64,000 nt of DNA. It comes from Flavobacterium faecale. GTDB lineage: Bacteria; Bacteroidota; Bacteroidia; Flavobacteriales; Flavobacteriaceae. Where the stretch lies: assembly GCF_003076455.1 (NCBI RefSeq), contig NZ_CP020918.1:3136001-3200000 (forward strand), written 5' to 3'. Every line of letters begins with the position of its first letter. Position 1 is the first letter of the stretch. Of the stretch, positions 23,809 to 33,107 are shown piece by piece. The translations under genes were made by a program, and so were the position numbers. Below the pieces are notes generated by a model. That model made no database searches and had not been told where the DNA came from. It saw only the letters and a program-made list of their open reading frames with translations.

Positions 23809-25467
23809 ATGTCTTTTATGAGAAACACAGTTGCTTTATTTTACCTATTATTCTTGAGTATTCAAACAGTTTCATCCCAGGAGCATACTGCTTTGGTTGC
23901 GACCACTTTTACACATCAAGATAGTTTACGTGGTGGAATATCTAAAGAAAGAAGTTGGTGGGACGTAAAGAAATATGAACTTCAAATCAAAGTTAATCCT
24001 AAAGACAGTTCCATTGTTGGTTCTAATAAAGTCATTTACTCCGTTATTAATGAGTATAATACGATGCAGATTGATTTGCAAGAACCTCTCCAAATTACAA
24101 AAATAACTCAAGAAGGTTTACCATTGAAATACAAAAGAGATGGAAGCGCATACTTTATAACCTTAGATAAAAAGCAACTAGTGGGAGCGTTAAATGAACT
24201 TACTATTTATTACGAGGGTAAACCAAAATCAGCAATAAATGCACCTTGGGATGGTGGTATTGTTTGGAAAAAAGATGCAAACGGTCATCCATTTATAGCC
24301 TCATCTTGTCAAGGAATTGGTGCCAGTGTTTGGTGGCCAAATAAGGATCATATGTATGATGAAGTTGAAAGCATGGACATTAGTGTCAACGTACCATCCA
24401 ATTTGATAGCAGTTGCCAATGGTAGATTAAAAAGTAAGCAAGAACAAAATGATGGTACAACTACATTTAAATGGTCGGTTGTTAACCCAATTAATAATTA
24501 TGGGGTGAATTTTAATATAGGTGATTTTGTTTCTTTTTCAGAAATTTATAAGGGAGAGAAAGGAAATCTAGACTGTACCTATTACGTTCTTAGATCGAAT
24601 TTAGAAAAAGCAAAAAACCAATTTAAGGATGTTACTCGCATGCTTAAAGCTTTAGAATATTGGTTTGGAGCATATCCATTTTATGAAGATGGGTACAAAT
24701 TGGTCGAAACACCATTCTTGGGTATGGAGCATCAAAGTGATATCAGTTATGGTAATGGTTTTAAAAATGGCTATCGTGGATCTGATTTAAGCGGTACCGG
24801 TTGGGGATTGAAATTTGATTTTATAATCATTCATGAATCGGGTCACGAGTGGTTTGGAAATAATATCACAAACAAAGATCGCGCTGATATGTGGATACAC
24901 GAGAGTTTTACTAGCTATTCTGAAACTCTTTTTCTCGAATATTATTATGGAAAATTAGCTGCAGATGAGTATGTACGTGGTACGAGACGTAATATTTCTA
25001 ATGACAAGCCCATAATTGGATCTTATAATGTCAATGATCAGGGTTCTGGTGATATGTATTTTAAGGGTGCAAATATGTTGCATACGCTGCGCCAAATAAT
25101 GGACAATGACAAAAAGTGGCGTAAAATGCTTAGAGGATTAAATAGTACCTTTTACCATCAAATTGTTGCATCTCAGCAAATAGAAGATTATTTATCGAAA
25201 GCAGCAAAACGAGATTTAACTCCCTTCTTCGATCAATATTTGCGAGATATTCGTGTTCCAACTTTAGAATATAAAATAATTCAAAATAAATTCCAATATC
25301 GTTGGTCAAATAGTGTGGACGGCTTTGATATGCCAATCAAAATTAATGTAGATGGAAAATTGAAATGTATTCACCCTACATTGGAGTGGAAAGCACTAAC
25401 AATAAGTCGCGGAATTGACAGTATTAAAGTGGATCCTAATTATTATATAAATGTAAAAGCAAATTAG
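23809..25467 (+). CDS. Secreted M1-family metallopeptidase
   Basis: This 552-residue exported aminopeptidase-like protein has a signal peptide (LFYLLFLSIQTVSSQ). The zinc site HESGHEWFG, with the downstream Glu in DMWIHESFTSY, is HEXXH-X18-E. The exopeptidase motif is GMEHQS in place of the usual GAMEN, as in many Bacteroidota relatives. ATG 23809 or 23818 is preferred over the upstream TTG at 23794. It acts in the periplasm or outside the cell on peptide N-termini. Confidence 0.92.
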   Translation: MSFMRNTVALFYLLFLSIQTVSSQEHTALVATTFTHQDSLRGGISKERSWWDVKKYELQIKVNPKDSSIVGSNKVIYSVINEYNTMQIDLQEPLQITKITQEGLPLKYKRDGSAYFITLDKKQLVGALNELTIYYEGKPKSAINAPWDGGIVWKKDANGHPFIASSCQGIGASVWWPNKDHMYDEVESMDISVNVPSNLIAVANGRLKSKQEQNDGTTTFKWSVVNPINNYGVNFNIGDFVSFSEIYKGEKGNLDCTYYVLRSNLEKAKNQFKDVTRMLKALEYWFGAYPFYEDGYKLVETPFLGMEHQSDISYGNGFKNGYRGSDLSGTGWGLKFDFIIIHESGHEWFGNNITNKDRADMWIHESFTSYSETLFLEYYYGKLAADEYVRGTRRNISNDKPIIGSYNVNDQGSGDMYFKGANMLHTLRQIMDNDKKWRKMLRGLNSTFYHQIVASQQIEDYLSKAAKRDLTPFFDQYLRDIRVPTLEYKIIQNKFQYRWSNSVDGFDMPIKINVDGKLKCIHPTLEWKALTISRGIDSIKVDPNYYINVKAN

Positions 25468-25522
25468 AAATAAATTTTACTAATTTTACCACTGCATTGC
25501 AATCTTAACTTGATCAATCATT

Positions 25523-26215
25523 ATGAAAACTTCTGCTACCATTTTATTTCTTTCTCTTTTTAATTTCTTAGCAGTTTTTGCGCAAAATAATGTGAAAGAC
25601 AAAGAGGTAGTAAAAACGGTTGTTGTAGTTAAAGAAACAGAACCATTGCAAGTATTTGATTCCATTGCTTTCGTAAAATCAGCAGAAATGCTTCCAGAGG
25701 ATCAGTATTGGGCCATTATCGAAAAGTCAAAAGAAGCAAATGTTACACAGGCGTATCAAGAAATTTTCATAACAAATGAGCTTGAAAAATTAACTCCAAA
25801 AGAAATCATTGGTTTCCGATTGCGTACAGATAAATTATTATTCGATACCTATAAATCCAATTTGTGGTGTGCCGCATACATCATGAATGGTGGTACAGAT
25901 GGTGGATTTGATTATTTTAGATGTTGGATTATTGCACAAGGAAAAGATGCTTTTAACAAAGCAGTGGCAAACCCTGATAGTTTAGCCGATTTAGTGCAAG
26001 AAGGCAAAGAATCATATGAATTTGAAGGTTTTTGGTTTGTAGCAATGAACGCGTTCATGAATAAAACAGACCATGAAATATACGATTATATTGATTATGA
26101 TACCTTTGTGACTAATGATGAGCATTATCCATTAATTACTTTCAATTGGAGCGTAGATGAACCAAAGTCAATGGAGAAAATTTGCCCTACGCTATTTAAA
26201 AAACTTTGGAAATAA
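25523..26215 (+). CDS. DUF4240 domain protein with signal peptide
   Basis: This 230-residue protein has a signal peptide (LFLSLFNFLAVFAQ) and a DUF4240-like domain. The domain has DQYWAIIEKSKE at its start, then LWCAAYIMNGGTDGGFDYFRCWIIAQGKDAF and EGFWFVAMNAF. DUF4240 proteins are often cytoplasmic and of unknown role, so the export signal is a variation. No enzymatic motif is recognised. It is single and not clearly in an operon. Confidence 0.75.
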   Translation: MKTSATILFLSLFNFLAVFAQNNVKDKEVVKTVVVVKETEPLQVFDSIAFVKSAEMLPEDQYWAIIEKSKEANVTQAYQEIFITNELEKLTPKEIIGFRLRTDKLLFDTYKSNLWCAAYIMNGGTDGGFDYFRCWIIAQGKDAFNKAVANPDSLADLVQEGKESYEFEGFWFVAMNAFMNKTDHEIYDYIDYDTFVTNDEHYPLITFNWSVDEPKSMEKICPTLFKKLWK

Positions 26216-26267
26216 GGGTGGTTTAGATGGAAAGCTTATTCTGTTTTCAGTTATATTCTTTATTAAA

Positions 26268-27161
26268 TTAAATGTCACAAATAGTAACGGCTTGTCGTAA
26301 TGATTTTAGTTTATCTGGATTTTTAGCTAAAAATTCTTGTCCTACATAACCTTTGAATCCTGTTGCGGCTATTGCTTTCATAATTGCAGGATAATTTAAT
26401 TCCTGTGAATCATCAATTTCATTTCGGCCAGGTACTCCTGCAGTATGATAATGAGCAATGTATTGATGATTTTCTTTTATTGTCCGAATCACATCTCCCT
26501 CATCTATCTGCATATGGTATATGTCGTAAAGTAATTTAAAGTTTTCCGAATGCAATCTTTTTGCAAGTTCAACACCCCATGATGTTTTATCACATTGATT
26601 GTCCTTGTGATCTATTTTACTGTTAAGTAATTCCATTACAAGGATTACATTATGTTTTTCGGCTATGGGGATTAATTTTTGTAAACCTATCACGCAATTA
26701 TTCCAACCTTCCTCATCAGTTTTTCCTCTTCGCTTACCGCTAAAACATATTAATTTTGAGTATCCCGCTTGTGCTACCAGAGGAATCATTTCTGTGTAAC
26801 TTTTTATAAGTACTTCATGAAATTTTAAATCATTAAAACCGTCTAATAAATTTATTTCGGCACCATTACACATGGAAGATGTGAGTCCATGTTTTTGTAA
26901 AATTGGCCAATCTTTTGGGCCTACTAAATCAATTCCTGTAATCCCCATATTTTTTGCAGCGATACATAAAGCTTCTAATTCTATATCTTTAAAGCACCAT
27001 CTTGCAACAGAATGATTAATATTTCCATTTAATTTTATAGGTTCATCCTTTGTATAAACACCAGCGGTTGGAAGTGCGAATAAGCGATCAGAAATACCAA
27101 AAGTAATAGTACCTGCTAAAATACTTTTGAGTGCTGATCGTCGATTTGTTGGTCTTTTCAT
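26268..27161 (-). CDS. Exported TIM-barrel sugar isomerase-like protein (hydroxypyruvate isomerase family)
   Basis: This 297-residue protein has a Tat-like leader (NRRSALKSILAG) and an AP-endonuclease-2-type TIM barrel. Metal-site landmarks are VMELLNSKIDHK, LLYDIYHMQIDEG, HYHTAGVPGRNE and YVGQEFL, as in hydroxypyruvate isomerase. ATG 27161 is chosen since it begins right before the leader; an upstream ATG at 27179 adds MIKLRK. A -7 like CAAATATA (minus-strand TATATTTG) lies at 27177-27184. Probably periplasmic; substrate unknown. Confidence 0.82.
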   Translation of the reverse strand: MKRPTNRRSALKSILAGTITFGISDRLFALPTAGVYTKDEPIKLNGNINHSVARWCFKDIELEALCIAAKNMGITGIDLVGPKDWPILQKHGLTSSMCNGAEINLLDGFNDLKFHEVLIKSYTEMIPLVAQAGYSKLICFSGKRRGKTDEEGWNNCVIGLQKLIPIAEKHNVILVMELLNSKIDHKDNQCDKTSWGVELAKRLHSENFKLLYDIYHMQIDEGDVIRTIKENHQYIAHYHTAGVPGRNEIDDSQELNYPAIMKAIAATGFKGYVGQEFLAKNPDKLKSLRQAVTICDI

Positions 27162-27334
27162 TTTCCTTAGTTTAATCAAATATAAGTAATTGTTTTTTTA
27201 TATGATATTTAAGTTTTCCTTCAGCCATTAAAAATTATTAAAGTAACTTGCTTAGAAACAGTAATTAATTTTTTCTATTAGAAAAAAAAATCCTTAAAAT
27301 AATTATTTAAAGCAATTAAAAAATAGCTAGTATT

Positions 27335-27820
27335 ATGAAGAATAAATTTTTATTAGTTTTTACTTTTGTATTTTTAATGATGTGCAATCCATTTTTTGGT
27401 CAGCAAAAAAACCAACTAAAATTAGAGAAGATTTTTATAAAAAGCGCTGCTAAAGCATTATTAGCCATGGAAAAGGAGGCAATTGATGTAAAGGCAGAAG
27501 GAGTAGCAATAGTATGTTTTGTTCCTGGCGATAGCGTTCAGTCTTGGATATCAAAGATGAAAGTTGTAGGTTCTCTATCCGACGAAAAAGCAAATTTGTT
27601 AGCAATTGCAAGTGCAAAGGCATCTGAAATGGCTGAAACACTTAAAAATAGCGGTGAAAAAGGCAGAAAACTTAAAACTGGGGAATTCGGTTGGGCAGGA
27701 GGTGTTATAGTAAAAGTAAAATCAGGATTTGTTTTAGCATCTTTTTCAGGTGCAAAGACGCAACAAGATATTGCTATTTCAAAAATTGGTCTTACTATGC
27801 TCGCTCCTTTTTTTAACTAA
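27335..27820 (+). CDS. Secreted GlcG/HbpS-like small protein
   Basis: This 161-residue protein has a signal peptide (FVFLMMCNPFFGQ). Its domain is reminiscent of the GlcG/HbpS heme-binding family: residues in IKSAAKALLAMEKEA at the start, a central Ala-rich helix (LAIASAKASEMAETL) and a Gly-rich GWAGGVIVKVKSG. HbpS-like proteins bind heme or corrinoids. Assignment is by pattern only. Its stop is 1 nt from the stop of the convergent ATP-grasp gene, with no terminator between. Confidence 0.6.
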   Translation: MKNKFLLVFTFVFLMMCNPFFGQQKNQLKLEKIFIKSAAKALLAMEKEAIDVKAEGVAIVCFVPGDSVQSWISKMKVVGSLSDEKANLLAIASAKASEMAETLKNSGEKGRKLKTGEFGWAGGVIVKVKSGFVLASFSGAKTQQDIAISKIGLTMLAPFFN

Positions 27821-27821
27821 T

Positions 27822-29015
27822 TCATTCTTTTTCAAACAACCCAAGAGTACCACCCACCCAATCTTTGTCTTGATTGTATTTTACACCAATCATTTCGCCA
27901 CGGCTCAGTCGTACCAAATTACTAAGTATAATTGGGTTTTCGTCATCATCCTTCCAAGTACACAACATTCTCACTTCGACCTTTATTTTTTGGTCAGGAG
28001 CTTGTAGAATAGGGAGGTAGTGCACTTTTTTTTGTAAAATATAGTTTTCTTTGTCAACTACTGCTTCAATGTCGGCTTTTGTGACATGAAAAATAACTCC
28101 TGCTCCAGAGAACGAAAAAAGAGGCTTTAAAACATAGTTCTCTAAATCTTCAGGAATTTGTTCTAAATCACTAAGTAAAATGGTATCAATAAAGTATTTA
28201 CCTTTTAATAATGGCAGTATAAATTTACTAATCCTAAAAAACCAATTTGGATGACCTGCCCATTCAACATCCAAATCATCAGTGAAGCTAAACTGTAATT
28301 TCAAATCGGTACGGGCATCGAGTTCGTCAAATATGACGCGGTTATAAATTCGTTTTACAAGAATTTCTTGTCCGTTCTTATTTTTATAGAATAATTGTTT
28401 TCCTTTTTTGATCAGTTCCGTAACACATACAGGGGTAACGCCTAGGTCTCGTTTACAATAATCAAAGTCAATTTTTGTGGGTTGGTTATCAGGTTCTATT
28501 TCGAGTAAAATTACATTTTCAGTTGGATGATTATTGCAAATTACATCTCTCAAAATACCAAGATATTCCTCTTGAGATGCACCATTGACATAAGGTGTAA
28601 AAGATGCTAAAAAAGGATAAACTTCTTTAAATTTTTCGAATAAATTATTTTGAAAATTAAACAAAGACGGAAATCCTTGAACTTCAATTAACTTAGGAAT
28701 GGTGTGTCCGTTTTCTTCGCAAATACCAAAATCAACAGCCATAAAATTAGTATGGCTATCTTCATTGGCGACTTTTTTATTATTTTCTAATGATTTATTA
28801 GTCAGTTTATTAAATCCGTCTCTCTTAATAAAAGCTATAACATCGTTACAACCTTCTATTAATTGGTCTTTTAATGTTTTCGAAATAAAAAAAGGAGTTT
28901 CTGCAATTCTAAATTTGGGTTCACAATCAAAATCACGAGCAATAGCATCCTTAAGATTTTGATAGTTTTCTCCGGAAAATGCCGAGTTGAATTCTTCTCT
29001 ATATTTCGAAATCAT
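27822..29015 (-). CDS. ATP-grasp-like ligase (third gene of GCS2-GATase operon)
   Basis: This 397-residue protein is not a well-named family. Its C-terminal part has YVLKPLFSFSGAGVIF, like the ATP-binding lysine and glycine loop of circularly permuted ATP-grasp enzymes such as glutathionylspermidine synthase. NFMAVDFGICEENG and KLIEVQGFPSLF (acidic residues likely for Mg2+/substrate) and VEVRMLCTWKDD add support. It lies 26 nt after the amidotransferase gene in a three-gene minus-strand operon headed by a carboxylate-amine ligase. It likely joins an amine or amino acid to an acid using ATP; the product is unknown. Confidence 0.65.
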   Translation of the reverse strand: MISKYREEFNSAFSGENYQNLKDAIARDFDCEPKFRIAETPFFISKTLKDQLIEGCNDVIAFIKRDGFNKLTNKSLENNKKVANEDSHTNFMAVDFGICEENGHTIPKLIEVQGFPSLFNFQNNLFEKFKEVYPFLASFTPYVNGASQEEYLGILRDVICNNHPTENVILLEIEPDNQPTKIDFDYCKRDLGVTPVCVTELIKKGKQLFYKNKNGQEILVKRIYNRVIFDELDARTDLKLQFSFTDDLDVEWAGHPNWFFRISKFILPLLKGKYFIDTILLSDLEQIPEDLENYVLKPLFSFSGAGVIFHVTKADIEAVVDKENYILQKKVHYLPILQAPDQKIKVEVRMLCTWKDDDENPIILSNLVRLSRGEMIGVKYNQDKDWVGGTLGLFEKE

Positions 29016-29041
29016 AGTACTTTACATTTATTAAACAGACA

Positions 29042-29863
29042 TTATTTTTTTGTCTTCAGTAAGTCGTTCACGGCTACTTTTAGAAAATTTGGAATGATAG
29101 TTTCATTTGTCATGTAGATTTTATCATCATCTAACAAATCTTCCAACATATTTCTGAATTTTCGCTTACCCTTCATTTTTCTTATTTTGTCTTTCGCTTC
29201 TTTATTTCGAAGATGAGAAATAAAACTAATTGGATCTGCTTCTGGATGAAATTGGGTACCAACAAAATGGTCTGTAAATCGCACCGCCATGATGGCTCGC
29301 TCGTACTGGACTTTGTCTCTCATTTTTTCAAGCGAAAGAATTTTTGCGCCGTATTTTTTAAAAACATTCAGTTTGGGTTGCACTACTTGATAATCTCTCG
29401 AATCAATAGTGTAAAAAGGATTGTTTAATCCCTCATATAAAGGGTCATCTTGTCCGTCGACTGTTTTTTTGATTTTCATCACTCCAAATGAGGTGCCTTT
29501 TCTTTTAGTGATTTCTGCCAATCCAAAATGTTTGCAGGCCATTTGAAAAGAATGACAAATAAATAAAACATGCTTTTTTTCCTCGTTCTCTTTATTCCAA
29601 GCCATCAGCGAATCAATAAATTGGTAGTACTTTGTGTCCCAAATTCCGTCACCTTCCAATGGGTTTCCTGGTCCTCCGGTAGAAATATAAATGTCGTATT
29701 TTTCGATTTCGGGTAATTCACATTTGGAGCGCACGTCAAAGATTTCAAATTTCATAACATTCGAAAATTGCATAATGCTATCAATAATGCACCGCATTCC
29801 TTGATTAGGATGCCCGTCGTACATATCCAATATAGCCAACCTAATAGTGTTATTCTTGTTCAT
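29042..29863 (-). CDS. Class I glutamine amidotransferase-like protein
   Basis: This 273-residue stand-alone GMP-synthase-type GATase domain has the nucleophile Cys in VLFICHSFQMA and the His-Glu pair in GTQFHPEADP. ISTGGPGNPLEG precedes it as the usual glycine loop. About 45 C-terminal residues are lysine-rich and follow the domain. No synthetase domain is attached, so ammonia must be delivered to a partner or the enzyme acts as a glutamyl hydrolase. It is 37 nt downstream of the carboxylate-amine ligase gene. Confidence 0.85.
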   Translation of the reverse strand: MNKNNTIRLAILDMYDGHPNQGMRCIIDSIMQFSNVMKFEIFDVRSKCELPEIEKYDIYISTGGPGNPLEGDGIWDTKYYQFIDSLMAWNKENEEKKHVLFICHSFQMACKHFGLAEITKRKGTSFGVMKIKKTVDGQDDPLYEGLNNPFYTIDSRDYQVVQPKLNVFKKYGAKILSLEKMRDKVQYERAIMAVRFTDHFVGTQFHPEADPISFISHLRNKEAKDKIRKMKGKRKFRNMLEDLLDDDKIYMTNETIIPNFLKVAVNDLLKTKK

Positions 29864-29900
29864 TCTGTGGTATTTAGTGGAACAAATATAAGAATTTCAT

Positions 29901-31007
29901 CTATAAACCCTTGGTGAATTCTGTAGTGATAAAATCAACTACCTTCTTTAAATCTTTTGTTTCCTCAAATACCGCCAATTGTTTGGCTGCTCCAGTGCCG
30001 TTTTTCAGTATTTCATGTACATAATTAATATGATCTCTACTGCCTAATTCATCAACTACCTCGTCAATAAAATCGATTAATTCACGAATTAATACACGTG
30101 TTTCTACTTCTTTCTGCAGACCAAAATCTATCATTTCACCTTCGATGCCGTATCTCGAGGCTCTAAATTTATTCTCCTTTATTAATGCTATCCTATAAAT
30201 ATTAAAACTCATATTGTTCAAGTTCATTTTATATAGTTTTGCTACAACTGCTTGTATGATAGCTACGATACACATTGTTTCGTCTGCAGTGAGACACATG
30301 TCGCAGATTCGAAATTCAATGGTATCATATACCGGATGCAGTCGCAAATCCCACCAAATTTTCTTGGGATCATCAATGCAGTTTGTTTTAACTAAGGTCT
30401 CCAAAAAACCTTCATAAGAACTCAAGCAGTCAAAATATTCGGGTAAACCAGTTCTAGGAAATTTATCAAATACTTTGGTTCGATACGATTTGTAGCCTGT
30501 CTGCCTACCTTGCCAAAAGGGGGAATTAGTCGAAAGTGCAAAAATATGGGGCAGAAAATAACAAGCTTGATTCATTATTTTTAGCGCCATTTCCTTGTTT
30601 TGAATCCCTATATGGCAGTGTAATCCAAAAATTAAATTGGATCGCGCAGCATCTTGTAGTTCTTTGATAATATTATGGTAGCGAGGATCATCTGTGATTA
30701 ATTGATCTTGCCAATTTGCAAAGGGATGTGTACCAGCGCCACCTACAATTAATCCTTGATGATCTGCTAATTCAACGATTTTTGAACGTAAAAATTTTAT
30801 TTCTTTCTCAGCTTCATGTACTGTATTACAAATATTAGTCCCGACTTCGACCGCAGATTGGTGCATTTCGGCTTTTACTTGTTCCTTGAGTAGTATTTTA
30901 CCACCTTCTACAATTTTTGACAAATGAGATCGTAAGTCTCTAGTCTCAGGATCTATAATTTGATATTCCTCTTCGACACCTATTGTGAAAATGGGTAGTT
31001 TTTTCAT
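29901..31007 (-). CDS. Carboxylate-amine ligase (YbdK/GCS2 family)
   Basis: This 368-residue enzyme of the glutamate-cysteine ligase type 2 fold starts with FTIGVEEEYQIIDPETRDLRS, the family hallmark. It has AEMHQSAVEVGTNIC, GLIVGGAGTHPFANW, FGLHCHIGI and TIEFRICDMC with catalytic acids. Family members make gamma-glutamyl amides; E. coli YbdK has only weak gamma-glutamylcysteine activity. No glutathione synthetase (GshB) is adjacent. It heads an operon with a GATase and an ATP-grasp-like gene, which suggests a specialised gamma-glutamyl or related metabolite. Confidence 0.92.
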   Translation of the reverse strand: MKKLPIFTIGVEEEYQIIDPETRDLRSHLSKIVEGGKILLKEQVKAEMHQSAVEVGTNICNTVHEAEKEIKFLRSKIVELADHQGLIVGGAGTHPFANWQDQLITDDPRYHNIIKELQDAARSNLIFGLHCHIGIQNKEMALKIMNQACYFLPHIFALSTNSPFWQGRQTGYKSYRTKVFDKFPRTGLPEYFDCLSSYEGFLETLVKTNCIDDPKKIWWDLRLHPVYDTIEFRICDMCLTADETMCIVAIIQAVVAKLYKMNLNNMSFNIYRIALIKENKFRASRYGIEGEMIDFGLQKEVETRVLIRELIDFIDEVVDELGSRDHINYVHEILKNGTGAAKQLAVFEETKDLKKVVDFITTEFTKGL

Positions 31008-31100
31008 TTATAGAAGTTTTTGATATAAATTAAATAGTTTGGTGTTTTGGTTGGTTAATAGTAAAATGCTCTTTCATGACGAATCATAAAAGAGAAAAAT

Positions 31101-31130
31101 AAATAGGTTTTGTGTATGCAAAACCTATTT
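31101..31130 (-). terminator. Hairpin downstream of the 31170-31574 gene
   Basis: AAATAGGTTTTG and CAAAACCTATTT form a perfect 12-bp stem with a 6-nt loop. On the minus strand it is followed by a T-rich stretch (TTTATTTTTCTC). It fits a terminator for the leftward gene ending at 31170. Confidence 0.6.
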
Positions 31131-31169
31131 ATAATAAAAAATAACAGTTTTTTTATAGTTCAACTGCTC

Positions 31170-31574
31170 TTAAACGCTGGTTTTTGCTTCAAAGAGTTGA
31201 ACTTGGCTTTTGAGTCTTTCTATCAGCATATTCATCATTCGTTTGTTCAAACTTGATGAGTTTTGAATATAAAGACTATATTCTTCTGTTGTAAATAAGC
31301 CTACAACCATCCCTTTCAAAGCATTTCGATACTTAATATCTTTTTGAATAGCATTTTCGATGGTAGCAGTCTTTTTTTCAATAGATTGCGCATAGAAATC
31401 CTTTTTGTACTTGGTGATATAATTTAAAAACGAAGCTACAAAAAGATCGTTTTGTAGTTTTAAAATTGGTCGTAGTACCTGATTTTGAAAATTTTCATCA
31501 GTTGACGATTGCGAATTGATACTACCTATAGATTCTCCTCTAAATTCGGTTAAAAATTGGTCTCTTGGGCTCAT
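31170..31574 (-). CDS. Hypothetical flavobacterial protein (sometimes labelled glyoxalase)
   Basis: The protein is 134 residues from the ATG at 31574 (MSPRDQFLTEFRGES). An upstream in-frame start at 31679 would overlap the divergent thioesterase gene and gives an implausible N-terminus. It is all-helical in character, with charged heptad-like C-terminus (MMNMLIERLKSQVQLFEAK). I see no metal-binding His/Glu pattern of glyoxalase, so that label, which I recall for similar proteins, is doubtful. Function unknown. Confidence 0.7.
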   Translation of the reverse strand: MSPRDQFLTEFRGESIGSINSQSSTDENFQNQVLRPILKLQNDLFVASFLNYITKYKKDFYAQSIEKKTATIENAIQKDIKYRNALKGMVVGLFTTEEYSLYIQNSSSLNKRMMNMLIERLKSQVQLFEAKTSV

Positions 31575-31643
31575 TTTTTTTCTTTTAAAATTAACGAAAA
31601 ATACTTTAGCAAATCGTATTTTAGCAATATTAAATAATGATTT

Positions 31644-32036
31644 ATGAGATTTCACACAAGAAAATGGGTCAAGCCGCAAGACCTAAATCCAAACGGCACT
31701 TTATTTGGAGGACAACTATTAGCATGGATAGATGAAGAATTGGCTTTGTACGCTATTATTCAATTAGAAAGTCCTAGAGTAGTAACCAAAAGCATGTCTG
31801 AAATCAATTTTAGACGATCAGCAAAACAAGGAGATATTATCGAAATCGGAATTGATGTTGTGAAATTTGGCAATACATCGCTCACCTTACAATGTGAAGT
31901 GCGAAACATGATGACGCGCGAGACCATTATCACCATAGATACTACAACCATGGTTAATTTGGGCCCCGATGGAAAACCGAAAGCACATGGGAAAACTAAG
32001 ATTGAATTTGTAAAAGATAGATTGATCGAAAATTAA
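31644..32036 (+). CDS. Acyl-CoA thioesterase (YciA-like hotdog protein)
   Basis: This 130-residue single hotdog domain has the N-terminal VKPQDLNPNGTLFGGQLLAWIDEE, where N-G-T-L-F-G-G and the following Asp/Glu are the family's active-site loop and helix. RRSAKQGDIIEIG and TIDTTTMVNLG complete the pattern. It hydrolyses acyl-CoA esters in the cytoplasm, probably medium or long chain. It is divergent from the hypothetical gene at 31574. Confidence 0.9.
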   Translation: MRFHTRKWVKPQDLNPNGTLFGGQLLAWIDEELALYAIIQLESPRVVTKSMSEINFRRSAKQGDIIEIGIDVVKFGNTSLTLQCEVRNMMTRETIITIDTTTMVNLGPDGKPKAHGKTKIEFVKDRLIEN

Positions 32037-32085
32037 AAAGTTCTACTAGGTACGATACATATACCTGGTAGAACTTTAATTTTAT
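32037..32085. terminator. Convergent-gene hairpin
   Basis: AAAGTTCTACTAGGTA (32037-32052) pairs with TACCTGGTAGAACTTT (32062-32077), with one wobble, followed by a T-rich tract. It lies between the thioesterase gene (plus) and the DUF3817 gene (minus) and may serve both. Confidence 0.7.
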
Positions 32086-32098
32086 TTTTCGAAAGAAA

Positions 32099-32383
32099 TT
32101 AAGCAGTTGCTAAATATTTTTTTTCAATATAAAAAGTACCGAATGGAACTAAAGAAGCTGCAAGGATGATCCCGAAGGTCTTCCAGTCCCAACGTTGTGC
32201 ATTTTTGAGTAAAATAGCTAGAGCAATATATCCTATAAACAATACACCATGACTCATACCAATTGGATATAATAAGGTATGATATAGTTCGAAATTGTTA
32301 GGTTTTATAAAAAGCATGTTCGAAAATAAAACCAAATAGGATATTCCCTCAAGTATAGCTACAATTTTAAACAGTTTTAACAT
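32099..32383 (-). CDS. DUF3817 small membrane protein
   Basis: This 94-residue protein has three hydrophobic helices. It begins LFKIVAILEGISYLVLF and contains YPIGMSHGVLFIGYI and a C-terminal AASLVPFGTFYIEKKY, matching the DUF3817 pattern (Glu in helix 1, His in helix 2). Function unknown. A minus-strand -7 element (CAAAAATA on plus) is at 32407-32414. Confidence 0.88.
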   Translation of the reverse strand: MLKLFKIVAILEGISYLVLFSNMLFIKPNNFELYHTLLYPIGMSHGVLFIGYIALAILLKNAQRWDWKTFGIILAASLVPFGTFYIEKKYLATA

Positions 32384-32479
32384 GGATTGTTTTTTTTAAT
32401 TTCCAGCAAAAATAAGTAATATCGTTGGTTATTAAAACTTTTAAGAAGCTAATTTAACACTAGGTTTACAATTTAAACA

Positions 32480-33004
32480 ATGAGTAAGAGAGATTTAAAA
32501 AAATACTTGTCAGAATTAAATAAGGAACAACTCGAAGAGCAACTTTTGGAGCTGTACGATAAGTTTCCGCCTGTGAAGGTGTATTATAATTTTGTATTCA
32601 ACCCGAAAGAGGATAGCTTACTGCAGGAAAGTAAATTAAAAATTTCTAATGAATATTTCCCTGTAAAAGTGGGTCGAAGAACCAAACCAAAAATGAGACG
32701 ATCGGTAGCCCAAAAGTATATTAAACATTTTTTACTGTTAGGGGTCGATCCATTTATTATTGCCGATTTGATGTTATACAATATTGAAATTGCACAAACT
32801 TTTTCTACCGAAAACCACATCAAGCAAGAGCTGTTTTTTAAAAGTATGTTGAATTCATATCAGCAACTAGTGCAATATGTGATTGCAAACGGAATTATTA
32901 CCGATTTTAAAGGCAGAATTAAGGCAATTCATCAGGAAACGGTAGCTCAAAAGTGGAAGAATCATGCCCTTTTTGGTGCAGTTTTGGAGCCTTTTGATTA
33001 CTAA
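32480..33004 (+). CDS. DUF6155 family protein
   Basis: This 174-residue cytoplasmic protein starts SKRDLKKYLSELNKEQLEEQLLELYDKF, typical of a Bacteroidota/Firmicutes family catalogued as DUF6155. It is helical and charged, with a central VGRRTKPKMRRSVAQKYIKH basic stretch that could bind nucleic acid. No catalytic motif is recognised. It lies upstream of two helicase genes, but with its own spacing. Confidence 0.7.
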   Translation: MSKRDLKKYLSELNKEQLEEQLLELYDKFPPVKVYYNFVFNPKEDSLLQESKLKISNEYFPVKVGRRTKPKMRRSVAQKYIKHFLLLGVDPFIIADLMLYNIEIAQTFSTENHIKQELFFKSMLNSYQQLVQYVIANGIITDFKGRIKAIHQETVAQKWKNHALFGAVLEPFDY

Positions 33005-33107
33005 AACTACTAAATTTCTTATTTATTTAAAGATTCTATTTCTTTTTGTTTAAATATCATGGTTTGCCTGTTTTTTCGACGTATTTTTGCAAAAACTCAA
33101 TAAACGC

